A stretch of DNA of 64,000 nt, from the NCBI RefSeq assembly GCF_032854445.1, contig NC_088295.1:76042028-76106027 (forward strand), given 5' to 3'. The stretch's first letter is position 1. Each line of letters opens with the position of its first letter. Shown here one piece after another: positions 36,736 through 49,628 of the stretch. Source of the DNA: Liolophura sinensis (taxonomy: Eukaryota > Mollusca > Polyplacophora > Chitonida > Chitonidae). The notes under the pieces are model-generated. The model worked only from the letters and a program-made list of their open reading frames with translations, ran no database searches and was not told the origin of the DNA. The position numbers and the translations under genes were made by a program.

Positions 36736-38629
36736 AAACTTAGTTAGTCCACCTTTGCAACGGAAATGGCTATCCTGTTGTACAAATATATTACACTTGC
36801 TGTTGAAATATATGATTAAGGTTAGCTGTACAATTTAACAAATACCCTCCAGCATCATTGGCGCTGAATCTACCATCTTCAGCTTTAATCTGATCAGGTT
36901 TTAGGGCTAAAACCTATTCTGTAAAGACGGCCTGTCTTTAACAAACGGCACGTGTCTGATAGTCCATTGGCCTACACTCTTGTTATCAGCCATATGTTGG
37001 ATACCGCATATCAAGAACAGCTCTCTTTTGTACATTCCACACACTCTTCAGAAAAGTTAAGGAGCTAATATTAAAACTTCATTTCATGGATAAAACTGAA
37101 AACTCACCTGTATTTGTTTGGTTCAAATATTAGCACAACAACAGGTAAATCCAAACCACATCCATGAAGCAAAATGATATACCAGAGATATCAAATTGTT
37201 TTCACGGAATACGTTCTAATATTTTGCCGATGGAAAAAGGGAATTCTAGAAGGGAAATAACCCTACTCCTCAGTGTACGCGCTCAGAATCACGTGGTAAT
37301 CCACTCGTGTTATGAAATGCCAAACCGCGCAAAAAGTGAGAATGCCTTTAATATCTGAAGAGTCACCTCAAGCATTATTACTAACCGGAAACTCAACTCA
37401 ATTAACCCACAAGTTAAAAATACTGAAGTAATGCGAGCGAAAGTAACACATAAACCCCTATTGCGAACGTTATGGGATTTGAAGATTTCCGAAAAATAAA
37501 AAAACGATGTATTATCGTGTGCGTGAGACAAAAAAAAACACGGTTTTTTAACAGGCGATATATACGGCAGTTTTGCAGTGACATTCGTAATCGGATGTTG
37601 CCAGTTTTGTCAGCATTATGAATGTAATGACCACTTTATCAGTCATTAATGAGCGTTTTATGCGGAGAAGTATTCGCTTTATCAATAAATCATATTTTCT
37701 TTACATGTACAATGATGTTCCTGTCATCAATAACAGCGGGAGCTAATGCAAGTAAACTGCCGTTATAAACGGTCTACGGCTTCATACGTTCTGCGACGAA
37801 ATGTAGTTTCCGGGATTACTACTTTTTTTTATTAAATTTTGTCATTGACTATGTAATTGCACGGAACAGACAAAACACAAAAGAAGAAGCATTCCTAGAA
37901 ATGAATGTTGATATGATATATTCTGTAATTGTTTACATCCTTGGGAGATATAATTTATCGCGACGTTTAACCATGTCAGCCCCAGCAATGCGAGCGAATG
38001 CATGTACTAATTCCAACCCACGTATAAAAACGTATGAGCTAAATGAATGAAAACTATCTGTACTGACTCCAAGTGCGGATTGTTTCTACCAATGATCGCC
38101 AACAAACACACGTTTTCTGAAATACATTAATCACATGGTTAATACTCAGACATATATAACCTTATTTAGTGATTATAAAAAGCTATTTGTACTGACTCAA
38201 AATGACGTTTATATTTCCATAGTAAGTTTAACGGTAACAAGAGCAGTGTGATTTATTGTCATTAAAAGCAATATCGGCTATTTCAGCCAAGCTTATCGCC
38301 TTGAAGAATTGGCTTCAGGGTGTGTATATTCAAATTCATGCCATTGTAAAAGGCTCATTTATATAGGATAGGCATTACTGATAGAGCTTAATAACTTACT
38401 AAAACCTCAGTTACAGAATCAGCAACTCATAGAAAGGATACACCATTCAATCGCTATGTCACCCGAGGTGAGCATTTAAACCTGTCCGTGGACAAAGAAT
38501 CTGTAGATTCCGCTGCCTTCACTGGCTTGTGAAGCCTTGGTGATAATAACAACACTCGTGTGACCGTTTACACGATTAGTCTAACGTTCGTTGAAGACCA
38601 CTTGTCTTCCACCAATATGCTATGTATAT
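36736..38629. other. Gene-free stretch
   Basis: AT-rich with no supported exon. Opposed frames at 37164-37358 (plus) and 37310-37531 (minus) have no recognisable content. Confidence 0.4.
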
Positions 38630-38801
38630 TTGTACGTCAGTTGTGGGAAAGTTCGTCAGTAACTTGTCAAAGGGTGGTGGTTTTCTCCGGTCACTCCGGT
38701 TTCCTCCACCCATTAAATTTGCCGTCATAGTATAAGTTTTGCGTGAAGAGACTGTCCGAGCAAATAAATAAAAAAATAAATAAATAAATAAATAAATAAA
38801 G
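38630..38801 (+). mobile_element. Diverged SINE, family 1, with long (AAAT)n tail
   Basis: Recognisable segments in order: GTACGTCAGTTGTGGGAAAG, TCGTCAGTAACTTGTC, GGTTTCCTCCACCCATTAAA, GCCGTCATAGTATAAGT, then a run of AAATAAAT repeats of about 45 bp. Confidence 0.7.
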
Positions 38802-39869
38802 AGGAGGAAGTCAAGGGCAGCAATGAATTAGGGTGTGGGATATTCCTTTCCGATGGAGGAGTAAAACACTGATGTAAATTGCTCTGTATACTGGACGAGT
38901 GACGGACACATTGCAAAAACAAAATGTTAACTGAATTGTAAACCCTAAGAAAGAACGCCTTGAGGAAAGGCTTTATATTAAACATAATTATACCTGATAT
39001 AAATATTAAGAAATGCCATTGATTGCCAAAGGTTGTATTCTATTTATATTATCCCTCCATGTGAAGTACACAGATAAATGTGGAAATCGATTCAGCCATA
39101 ATGAAACTTGCATTTGGTAACCCTCAACTGGAAAGGTGGTACTTGCCTACGCCATTTGCTTATATGTATATACTTATACAATACAAACATGTACAGTTTA
39201 TACGAGGATATTTATGCAGATGGCAGCTAATGAAGAATATTACAGGATTTACATAAGGTTTATAAGCAGTAATTTGTCACACCATCGATGAGCGCATAAT
39301 CCGAAGTGCCGCAGTATCGTCTGCTTTGTGAATGCATCTCTCTTCAAACTCAAATCTTTATAGGCTGTTTTAACTATACAATCCATGCGAATACGTATAT
39401 TACTGTTATTAAATCAGCACACTCCTGCAGCTGTCATACTCAAGAAGTTTTCACATACACGATGGCGGTCAGTTTTTTGAGTTGAATAAAATGGAGTGAC
39501 AGGTGTAAACCATCGACTTTTGGAGCGTTAATTACGAACTTTCCCACATGTGACGCATAAATATGCACATCACAAAGAACATTAGACCGAGCAAACGGCC
39601 TTACAAGCGTCGACGAGTTCTTATGGTCACCAGGTCTCCTAGAACATTAAAGAATGTACAATATTCCTGCTTACCGCCGGGATTGAACTCATTCCAGGTG
39701 TGTCCTTGACAAGTGGCTTTGACCACCTAGCTGTCAATGACCCGCTCCCAGGTGACATGTATGCTGAGAATATTCCAAGATACATTCAGTCCTTGATTCG
39801 ATATTCTTGACCAGCACAGGGGACTGTTTTTTTTTTATATATCCATATATCTGATTTGCTGTGGTTTAT
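38802..39869. other. Gene-free stretch
   Basis: No exon or repeat array recognised; ends in a short T-run near 39827. Confidence 0.4.
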
Positions 39870-41755
39870 CAACACCTGAGAGTATTATGGGACATACTCA
39901 TTTAGCTGATTCGTTTTTCTTAATAAGCACTTTGGAGTATTAAAAACTCAGTCGGTTGATTGAGTGCAGTTTGTACAATTCAATGTGCACGGTATCTTAT
40001 CGCGCACTGTACACGTCACTGTGCGTGTTAACGGTATACCGCCAAATTCTACCAATCAACAGCAAGCTAAATATAGTTCGATGTGTTGGCCACGAGATTT
40101 GTTGTGTTGGAACTTAACTTGTAACGAGGTAACAGTGCTGAAGTTGTATTCCAATTTCCCACCACCAGCTCCCTAACACAACCTCAGTGCTATACTTAAT
40201 ACATAGCACTACTTTGGACATACACGTTTATTCTTTATACCTTATAGTAAAGTTAGTATATAACTTCTCTTTACTTAATTATTCCAATTGTGAAAATAAT
40301 GTTTCCATTCTATAACTTTAAATCTTAGCATATACATTTAGGTCACTTGTTTGTCAGTTTGCCTGCTCCACCGTGAGCTCGTCTTTCTTTGCTCCACCTG
40401 AGAGCACCGCGTTTCCTAGGAACACCATTAGGTCTGCTGTGTCAATTCTTCGGTACACTTTATGTCAGCCAGAGCACTTGTCTGTCCCATAACGTACCTG
40501 GACGGTGCTACAAGCATATAGCACCCTGTTTTTATTTGCTATACATTAAATGTGCTGTACATACACTTCGGCTAAAACCATTAGCTGGATGACGGGTGTT
40601 TTGGAACTCCCTTTATGCCAAATAAATCGTTAAAATTTATTCCTATAGTTTGTTGTCTTTGGAATGAATAAATAGTGAATGTATTAATTTGTCTGATTCG
40701 TTCTTCTTAATCAGCACTTCGGAGTATTATGGGATATATTCATTTAGCTCATGTGTTTTTATGCGTCCCCGCCATTAAACGGAGCTTGTTGTTTTAAGGC
40801 GATTTTGACCGTGTGTCCATCCGTATTCGTGTGCTATGACACTAACAGTTTTCCACATGGAGTTTTAATTTTTGGTGGATACAAAGATACACAAATGACG
40901 TTGTGTTGCGTCTCATACTTTTCCATTTTCGCGGTTGTCATAGTAACCAGACAGCATTTTCTATATATAGACTATATACATAGATATGATTTCGTGTCAA
41001 GGTTATAACTCCAACTGCTTAAAGCGTAGTGTTTTAATTTTTGTTGGATACATACATACACAGATAACGATGTGTTGCGACTCACATTTGTTCATCCCCA
41101 GGGTTGTCAAGGTTGCCAGATCACCAGTTTCCCTATATATACTTTATAAATAGATATGATTTCGTGTCCGGGCAATAACTCCAACTGTTTTCTGCGTAGA
41201 GTTTCATTTTTGGTGGATGCATACATACACAGAGGACGATGTGTCGAGACTGTCTATTTGTCTATTTCCGCAGCTGTCATGGTTACCAGGTTGCCATTTC
41301 CCTATGTATACTATATAAGTAGATATGATTTTGTGTCCGGACTGTAACTCCAAAGTTTTCCACATAGTTTTAATTTTCGGTGAATTCATAGAAACACAGA
41401 TGACGATGTGTGCATTTTCTCGGTTGTCATGGTAACCAGATAGCCCTTTTTCTTATATATACTATATAAACAGAACTGATTTCGATTCCAGTCTACAACT
41501 CCACCTGTTTTCCGCATAAAGTTTTCATTTCCAGTGGACACCATCGTCCACTTGCGCGATTGTCATGGTAACCACATACCTATCATTACCACCCATGAAG
41601 ATTCTTCTCAGGGTTTATATTCACCACAATGCTGCTGGTACTTTTTTTTTATACATTTCAAACAAATGCATTTCTTGGGGCGTATATTGTGTTCACCTGA
41701 ACTCTTGTTTTTAATCAACACAGTAAAGTTCTACGGGATATATTATGTGCTGATA
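39870..41755. repeat. Large repeat block with ~168-bp subunits
   Basis: Five subunits are marked by GTTGTCATGGTAACCAGA-like sequence at about 40935, 41102, 41271, 41425 and 41559, with spacing 167, 169, 154 and 134 bp. Each also carries CTATATATA, AGATATGATTTCGTGTCCGG and TAACTCCAACTGTTTTC-like segments. An outer repeat (GATTCGTTCTTCTTAATCAG, GGAGTATTATGGGATAT) occurs at about 39870-39950 and 40690-40750, and in weaker form at 41690-41755. Open frames inside recur between subunits and are not treated as genes. Confidence 0.8.
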
Positions 41756-41879
41756 TGCTGTTTTTCGCCGAAAGTTTAAGAACTAGGCCTATAATTTTAT
41801 TATATACACACGTGATTGTGTACTAATATTGTGTACGAGAAGGAATATAAGTGTAAAAGATTATAAAGTCGTTCTTATA

Positions 41880-42450
41880 AAACAATACAACACAACCAGA
41901 TACAGTATAATTCAGTACCGACAAAATCAGATGCAGTGTAATACAATACAATACAATCAGATATCATGCTGGCTTCCTCTCCGGTCGTACGTGGGAAGGT
42001 CTGCCAGCAGCCTGCGGATGGTCGTGGTTTCCTCCCCCGGCTCTGCCCGGTTTCCACCCACCATAATGCTGGCCGCCGTCGTATACGTGAGTACGGCGTA
42101 AAACACCGATGAAATAAATAAATTAACACAATCAGATACAGTACAATTCAGTATCGATACAATCAGATACAGTACAATTAGTGCCGATACAATCAGATAC
42201 GGTGTAGTACAATGCGCCACAATCAGATACAGTATAATTCGGTTCCGATACGATTACATACAGTGTAGTAAAATACAATCAGATACAGTACAATTCAGTA
42301 CCTATACAATGAGATTCAGTTTAGTCCAATACGATACAATCAGATACAGTGTCTACAATGCACTCAGATACAGTACAATTCAATACCTATATAACCAAAT
42401 ACAGTGTAGTACAATACAATACAATCAGTACAGCGGGACACAGCGTTAAG
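41880..42450. repeat. AATCAGATACAGT-type array
   Basis: Imperfect repeats built from ACAATCAGATACAGT, GTAGTACAATAC and ACAATTCAGTACCGAT blocks in varying order, with units of roughly 26-43 bp. Interrupted by the SINE at 41966-42121. Confidence 0.88.
41966..42121 (+). mobile_element. SINE, family 1, inserted in the array
   Basis: 5'-truncated copy starting at CATGCTGGCTTCCTCTCCGG and running to the AAATAAATAAATT tail; the AAATATTCTT part of the tail hallmark is deleted. Array units flank both sides (ACAATCAGATA), so a target duplication cannot be separated from the repeat itself. Confidence 0.88.
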
Positions 42451-43298
42451 CAACAAACCCCAACGTAGTATAATACAATTCATCTATCCTGATGACGGCT
42501 TTTTCTCTCCATGGTTTCTACCCTCTGCTAAATAATTTGTGGAGACTACTTAGTGCAGAACTAAGAACAGACCTTTACTAAGCGAGGAGGGAGAGTTGGA
42601 GTTGCAGAGAACTGAGTCAGCGCCTGGTCTAATCCACTGCCCAGATAGAACATGTCCCAGTGATAGACTAATGACCAAGTACTTACTAAATCTAATTACA
42701 GACGGAATCGCCCTGGGGTTTGCAGACTCTGTTGGTGTGGACCGTACCAGTCTGGACAATCAGAACAAATATGACTTGTACATTCTACCAGACACGACAG
42801 TGAGAGAGTTTTAAACTGACTGACTGCGGACTAGTGCTCTGATTTGCCCAAGTGAGGCCTTTCTGGTGAGGTGAACGAGCTTCCTTGCTTCCTAATTACA
42901 ATATTTCAGTTCAGGTTTATTGTTCAGTCATGGAGTAAATCAGAAAAGTTGCCAACATCTTGTCCAATTTTCTGATGATGGGTTGAGTGGTACTGCTGAT
43001 GTCATATTGGGTGGTATGTGAATGTCATACTGGGTATTACTATAGCTCATAGGGTTATTCTCCGTTTCCATTGGTCGAGAGACAGTCACATGATATTCCG
43101 CTTAACATGACGTACAACGGACGTAAACAACTGGACGGTGGTTATAGCTCGACGTACAAATTCGGCGATTTAAAGTACAACTCGAAAAGGTACTGATTTT
43201 TTTTCGGTATAACAAAGCATTTGGTGCATGGTGTAGGGTGGGACATCGGGAATTGTCAGCTCTCCACAAGTGATATTCGCTTGAGCACCGCGTTGTGA
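42451..43298. other. Gene-free spacer between arrays
   Basis: A 72-codon plus frame (42596-42814) has no recognised domain. About 42990-43030 contains two degenerate units of the following 46-bp array (GGGTGGTATGTGAATGTCAT), separated from it by about 270 bp. Confidence 0.45.
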
Positions 43299-44653
43299 AC
43301 GTCCTATTGAGTCGTGTGTGACTGTCTAGTCTGGTGTAAAGGGAATGTCCTGTTGGATGGTATGAGACTGTCCAATCGGCTGTTAAGGGTGGTATGTGAC
43401 TGTCCAACCTGGTGTTACGGGTGGTATATGACTGCCCAACCTGGTGTTACGGGTGGTATGTGACTGTCTAATCTAGTGTGAAGAGAATGTCCTATTAGGT
43501 GGTAAGTGACCGTTCAATCTGGTGTTACGGGTGGTATGTGACTGTCCAACCTGGTGTTACGGGTGATATGTGACTGTCTAATCTAGTGTGAAGAGAATGT
43601 CCTATTAGGTGGTAAGTGACCGTTCAATCTGGTGTTACGGGTGGTATGTGACTGTCCAATCTGGTGTTAAGAGAATGTCATATTCACTGGCATGTGACTG
43701 TCCAGACTGGTTATAAGGGAATGTCCTGTTGGACGGTATGTGACGGTGTGATTTGGTGGTGCGTGAATATCTTACTGGATGGTATATGACTGTCTGATTT
43801 GGTGGTGCGTGAATGTCTTACCAGTTGGTATGTGACTATCTAATTTGGTTGTGCGTCAGTGTCTTACTGGGTGGTATGTGATCGTCTGATTTGGTGGTGC
43901 GTGAATGTCTTACCAGTTGGTATGTGACTGTCTGCTTTAGTGGTGCGTGAATGTCCTAATGGATGGTGTGACTGTCTGATTTGGTTGTGTGTGAATGTCT
44001 TACTGGATGGTATGTGACTGTCTGATTTGGTGGCGTGTGAATGCTTTTCTGGGTGGTATGTGACTGTCTGATTTGGTGGTGCGTGAATATCTTACTGGAT
44101 GGTATGTGACTGTCTGTATTTGGTGGTGCGTGAATGTCTTACTGGATGGTATGTGACTGTCTGATTTGGTGGCGTGTGAATGCTTTTCTGGGTGGTATGT
44201 GACTGTCTGATTTGGTGGTGCGTGAATATCTTACTGGATGGTATGTGACTGTCTGATTTGGTGGTACGTCAATGTCTTACTGGATAGTATATGACTGTCT
44301 GATTTGGTGGTGCGTGAATATCTTACTGGATGGTATATGACTGTCTGATTTGGTGGTGCGTCAATGTCTTACTGGATGGTATGTGACTGTCTGATTTGGT
44401 GGTGCGTAAATGTCTTACTGGATAGTATATGACTGTCTGATTTGGTGGTGCGTGAATATCTTACTGGATGGTATATGACTGTCTGATTTGGTGGTGCGTG
44501 AATGTCTTATTGGATGGTATGTGACTAAATGATTTTTGATGGTGCCTGAATGCCTTTCTGGGTGGTATGTGGCTGTCTGATTTGGTGGTGCGTAAATGTC
44601 TTACTGGATAGTATGTGACTGTCTGATTTGGTGGTGCGTGAATATCGGTCTGG
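43299..44653. repeat. 46-bp satellite array, about 29 units
   Basis: The unit is GGTATGTGACTGTCTGATTT then GGTGGTGCGTGAATGTCTTA CTGGAT. In the first ~400 bp, 32-bp units (lacking the GAATGTCCTATT part) alternate with 46-bp units and form a 110-bp higher-order repeat: TCTAATCTAGTG at 43467 and again at 43577. From about 43740 to 44650 the array is a regular 46-bp ladder. Confidence 0.95.
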
Positions 44654-47618
44654 ACACTTAGATTAATTCCATCACATACGTTTTTTTCTTCATGTGGGGA
44701 AGAACTGAATATCTGGTTATTGGTACAACTGCCATCTGTGCACGAAAATTGCTAATCTCTGAAATACATGTAAGCCTCTTGCCAACGGTATTGCCAACGA
44801 ACAGAAACCATTAGTGTTATTTTATTAGTTCCTGTTTAGTCTTGGTTACTGTGTAATGCTATATATCGACATGGCAGAGTGTTAATAGACTCGAGTAATA
44901 AATATGACTTCGCGGGTGGCAAACGAAATAGCCCCTCGATTTTGATGATCTATAAGACAGTGAAAGCAATTTCCCATCATACATCAGTCATTTATGTGAC
45001 AAAGATGAGTACCATATTACAGTGCTTTGTATGAGAGCTTAAAGTCAACAATTTCCTTCAGTCGGTATGACCGAGAGTTACTCACCTCTATCTAATAACT
45101 ATCCACCGTTACCGTTACGAAGTGAAAATGGTAATAAATATGATAGGAATCGTTGTTACTTTAGCACGTAATGATCTCTGGCGGAATGGGGGAAAAAATG
45201 GGAGTATCACGTTTATAAAACATGACATGGAATCAAATTGCACCTTAACATTTTTAAACCCATTGCAAATCATTTCGCTGTTTTCAGTGTGAAAAATTGT
45301 TGTATATACAGCTCTGAATTCTTTTAGATACAAGAATAAAGCATGAAGAGTTTACCTGTATGTGTATTATATAAATAAGACCCGTGATCTGGACGCTTAC
45401 ACAAAGATAATAAAGATGCAGGTAATAAAACCACGCGACCTGGCTTTCATTCATCGAACGCGGTAAACTCTTTTGATGTTAAAACTATGTGTGTCTAAGA
45501 GAAATCCGTGATCCTGGACCCAGGCACTGCCACCCAATAAGTAGAGCACATTTGTATTAGGGCGTAAAATTCGGTGGCTAATCAATGTACCAGTACTTAT
45601 TTACAAGTGTGAAGAAATTACAGCATCAATGAATCAAGGATTCGCCAAAGGAATCGATAAAGATTACATGGTGGCTGTGAGGAGCAGATGAAGACAGTGC
45701 CGAAACAGACTGGAATCTTGGGTGACATGGAGAAAGGATGACTGATTACCTACAGAAGGTATCCAAAGGTGAGGGTGGGGGCTATTTCAGTGCATACAGT
45801 ACAGTGTTAGCAGGTCCTTCCTACTACCTATGACCCAGAAACAAGTATAAATCTTTGGTCTTTACCGCAATACTGTTTGCACCTCTGTTTCCATTTCGTA
45901 TAAGGCCTATATCGAAGTAAATGGCATTTTGCTAAATGAATTTGTTCTCTTCTTCCTCTTAAACGTCTCAGTGTCGTGAAATGACATATTCTCTTTTGTC
46001 GTTTCGCATTAGGAAATGATGCACGTAATAGATTTTGCGCCAGTGCGTTAACGGTGTCAGGATGAAGACCTTCCAGATAAATAATTTTCTCATAACCCTG
46101 TATGCTTGTCCTTTACTAACGATTACTTTTATTCACAATTGCCTTCTATAAGACCTATTACTTCCTCCTGGACTTTCAGACAAGCCCAAGTTGTCTGATG
46201 TAGCCATGTATCCAGAGGATAAAGACTTCACTTAGTGTAGTCAATGCTGGTTTCACCAAAGTATTGTTCATACTTATTCAGATTATAGCGGGTGGGGGCT
46301 GGGGGGGGGGGGGGAATGGGTAAAGGGTATTCAGAATAATCGAAAGAGATAGAGAGAGAGAAGTATTTCAACTTAATGGCGCATCCTACTACTAAAAGAT
46401 CCAGAACTGTTCACTTGGCACCTATGGGATCTGATAGAGCGAAGATTTTCATTGCGCGTGATGTATTACTTACGCTACAAAACAAACGCCAGAATGCGAC
46501 GCTAATGTAGATGAAAACGTAATCCGTACGTTGATATATTAATATGGTGTAGATATATTCTAAAATTAAACGACATTTTTACCAGAAGAATTCATCGAAT
46601 ATGATTTGGCACAAAAGAGATCTACAGGGAAAAGCATGTTTAGACAGGTTATTTAAAGTCTGCATGTGTACTTCAAGATAACTTATTCCTTGGACCCTTA
46701 AGTTTTCCAAATATTTCTCAAATGATATAATAAGACATTAGTAAAAAGGAATAATCGTATTTTTAAAACCATGATGCCAACAATAATGTTACTATCAAAG
46801 GGTTGACAAAAATTATAAATTAATTAGTACTTCTTCTCATTTATGGGGTTTGAAAATATATACATGTTACGTAGTAGATCATTTTTTCCGTACAGCTTAC
46901 AGCAAATGGCTGGGAAATGGACACTGGGAGGTGACAATGCTGTTAGGTCTCGTGTGGAAGAATAGATGTCCACACGAGGGCCGAAAATGTGTGCGACAGA
47001 ATGATTGCTTTCCAGTAAAAACGGACGGCCCGATTATACCCGACGCCTTTATGATAGCTGCATTGTGTGGCGTGAATTTCAATGATGTCCACTACTCAAT
47101 GTTATCAAATTGCTGCAATACTTCGTGAGTTCTGTCAAAGACCGGGGGAATTCCAAAGCGTCTAAAGAACGCAACATGGCGCCGGCTTGTCAAGTAAGGA
47201 TATCCTCGTATTTGATCGATGCAATCCCTCTGTTAACTCCTTTTATCACCCATCAATTATTTCACAGATGTCAATACCGAAAGGACTTAAGGCTTAATCT
47301 TTAAACAGAATTATTAATATTAAATAGCGGGCAATGAAAGAAAATCATAAAACGAACATGCCCTGTTGGCCAAAAGAAAACTAATAAGGTCCGATGTTGT
47401 TAAATATTCGGTATAATGAATAATTTATAAAAGTGAAACTACATCATTTGATAACGTATAGTTTTTCACCGAGATTTCTTTTGATGTGGCCGGCTATAGT
47501 TATAACTGTGTTCAGTAACGGTAACATTCAGGGATTAAAGCACAATTAGTGCAAAGCACAATTGGTGCAAAACACACTCAATATACCAGGAATCAGACAA
47601 CCCTCAGCTAATGACATC
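44654..47618. other. Gene-free stretch
   Basis: 46165-46270 resembles 51355-51465 and is one copy of an unnamed dispersed repeat. A run of 14 G lies at 46301-46314. A 92-codon plus frame (46850-47128) has seven Cys but no signal peptide and no splice support. Confidence 0.35.
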
Positions 47619-47778
47619 CATGGTGATTTTGATGCTCATGTTGACTTTGACACTCACTGTGGTTTCGATAGTCATGATGGTTTCGACGTCCACGTTGGTT
47701 TGACGCTAATGGTGGTTTTAATGCCTATGGTGGTTTCGACGCCCATGGTGGTTTGACGTCCACGGTGATTTTGACAAC
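47619..47778. repeat. 18-bp minisatellite, nine copies
   Basis: Units of the form CATGGTGGTTTCGACGCC; seven are 18 bp and two are 17 bp through loss of one base (total 160 bp). In the plus frame from 47562, the first four units read as a hexapeptide repeat His-x-x-Phe-Asp-x before the first 17-bp unit shifts the frame. Confidence 0.92.
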
Positions 47779-47837
47779 CTTGCTTTTTGACTTTTGACAT
47801 CTAAGCCCACTATGTCGAGTGACCGTACGACGTCAAA

Positions 47838-47892
47838 CAACACACGCACAAGCATGCACGCAGGCTCGTGCACACGCACAGACGCACACATG
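47838..47892. repeat. CA-rich simple sequence
   Basis: Imperfect ACACGCACA-type tract with interspersed GCATGCACG; low complexity. Confidence 0.75.
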
Positions 47893-49199
47893 CTGTGCCA
47901 TGGTGTAGAGCAATACCCAAGGACTCCAGTATATTTAAATTGAATAACTTAAAACATCCATATGCCTTCCAGTCCCTCAAGCAGAATGGTAACCAGAGTA
48001 ACATCACATCTTCCCTAAGAGGGTTCGTAATGTACGAGTATACTTGTGAGACCACTGTCATTTTGAGGCCACATAATGCTAGTATAAAATTCCTCTTCTA
48101 ATCTATCCAACTGAACAATGTATGAAGCAACCCCGAGAGATTTATCCCATCAGACAACAAAAGGTCCTTGCCAAAGACTTAAAAGAAGTTAAAAGTCAAG
48201 GAGATAAATTTTCACGCAGAATAAACGCAGCCATGCCTTAATCTAACAGTTTTTGTGCGATTGTTTCGTTTGATATAGAACTTCAAAAACATCACTCAGG
48301 AGATATCGATTATATGTTATGTCATCGCTAAGTGTTATTTTATGTTATTCATCGAGTGTGTTTATATTGCCTGGGTATTGGTCGAAAGGTCGACTTATTG
48401 GCTAGAGGCCAAAGGCCGAGCGTCAATACGGCGACCCGAAGGCCAATAAAGAGTCAATGTGAAAACACTAGGTTAATAATATTTTTATAAATGATTGTAT
48501 ATGTTACGATGGTACATCTCTGCTTTAACTCCACAATACTTTCCTGAGTCACCATGCATCCTGTTGTCACACACTGATGTCGTTTGCTGTCTTCATTTAC
48601 TACCTCGTGTAAACCGCGATGCATTTCCAGATCTGCACTCTCTGACCTGATATCTTCATATCCGCAAACGCTACTTTCAATACAACGCGTCCAATGTAGT
48701 TTTCCTCTGCAGACCTGTGTTGCCTAGGCGCTTTGACTTAGTCCGGTAAGAACATTCACGAGCAATTAATGAAGCTTCTGATTAAGCATTTGATTAAATC
48801 TCATGCATTGTAAGAGATCACTCTCTGTGTCAATAAAAGCCGGGTATGATTTTCGAAGTCAACATGATGTCAGTACCATGGTCTTGTAAGAATCCCCATA
48901 GCTGCGGTGGCAATTACTATAAACAAAGTGCAAACAAATGACCAGTTCAATTAATTTAAAATAAATGTTTAATATTCACAGCAGACTGGGAGTTCCAGCG
49001 ACTACCCTGTTGCCACGGTTTTCATGGTCTTAGTGACACAATAACTTGCCAAACTTCGGTGGTTTACTTCGTGCACTTCAGTTCCTCTAAACTGGCCACC
49101 GTAAGGCAGGTGGGATACAAGTGAAATATAAACAAAAACGAAGTGAAGTATTTGCGAATACAAGCGAAATACAAGCGAAATATATATGAAATAGATATA

Positions 49200-49262
49200 T
49201 AAATATGTAAGTGAAATATTCTTGAATACCGTTTCAAACCCAAGTCAAAGGAATAAATAAAT
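49200..49262 (+). mobile_element. SINE family-1 tail remnant
   Basis: Contains TAAGTGAAATATTCTTGAAT followed, after a short diverged piece, by AATAAATAAATAT. Only the tail is present. The sequence just before it repeats AAGCGAAATA motifs. Confidence 0.55.
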
Positions 49263-49583
49263 ATATTTATACCCTCGGTCAAAAATATAGACAAATCAGA
49301 CAGGATGAAAGCGAAAATCTTTAGTTTTTATTTATTGATTATCCGTTTCATTACTTAAATAAATGACATTTATTTCACATCCAGTCTCTCCGTGTTCATC
49401 ACAGACTTGTTGCTTATTAAATCTGAAGTCACGCGTATTCTCAGTAGTCTTGATTTCATCAAACTGCATTCTTTCGGAAAGCCGACTTTTCATTTCACTT
49501 TATTTGACGCATTTATGTTTGCAAAGCTAGGGCTAGTCTAAATGGCAATTGTTCATTTAAAGCGAGGTTTTCGGAACGCCCAT

Positions 49584-49628
49584 CTTACTTCAGATCTGCT
49601 TACTTCAGATCTGCTTACTTCAGATCTA
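49584..49628. repeat. 15-bp tandem triplet
   Basis: Three consecutive copies of CTTACTTCAGATCTG, the last ending in A. Confidence 0.92.

Noticed and set aside
43299-44653. CRISPR-like regular repeats
   Set aside because: Units are directly contiguous with no unique spacers; this is a satellite in a eukaryotic genome.
46850-47128. Cys-containing 92-codon plus frame, considered as a secreted peptide
   Set aside because: No signal peptide, irregular Cys spacing and no splice or promoter support.
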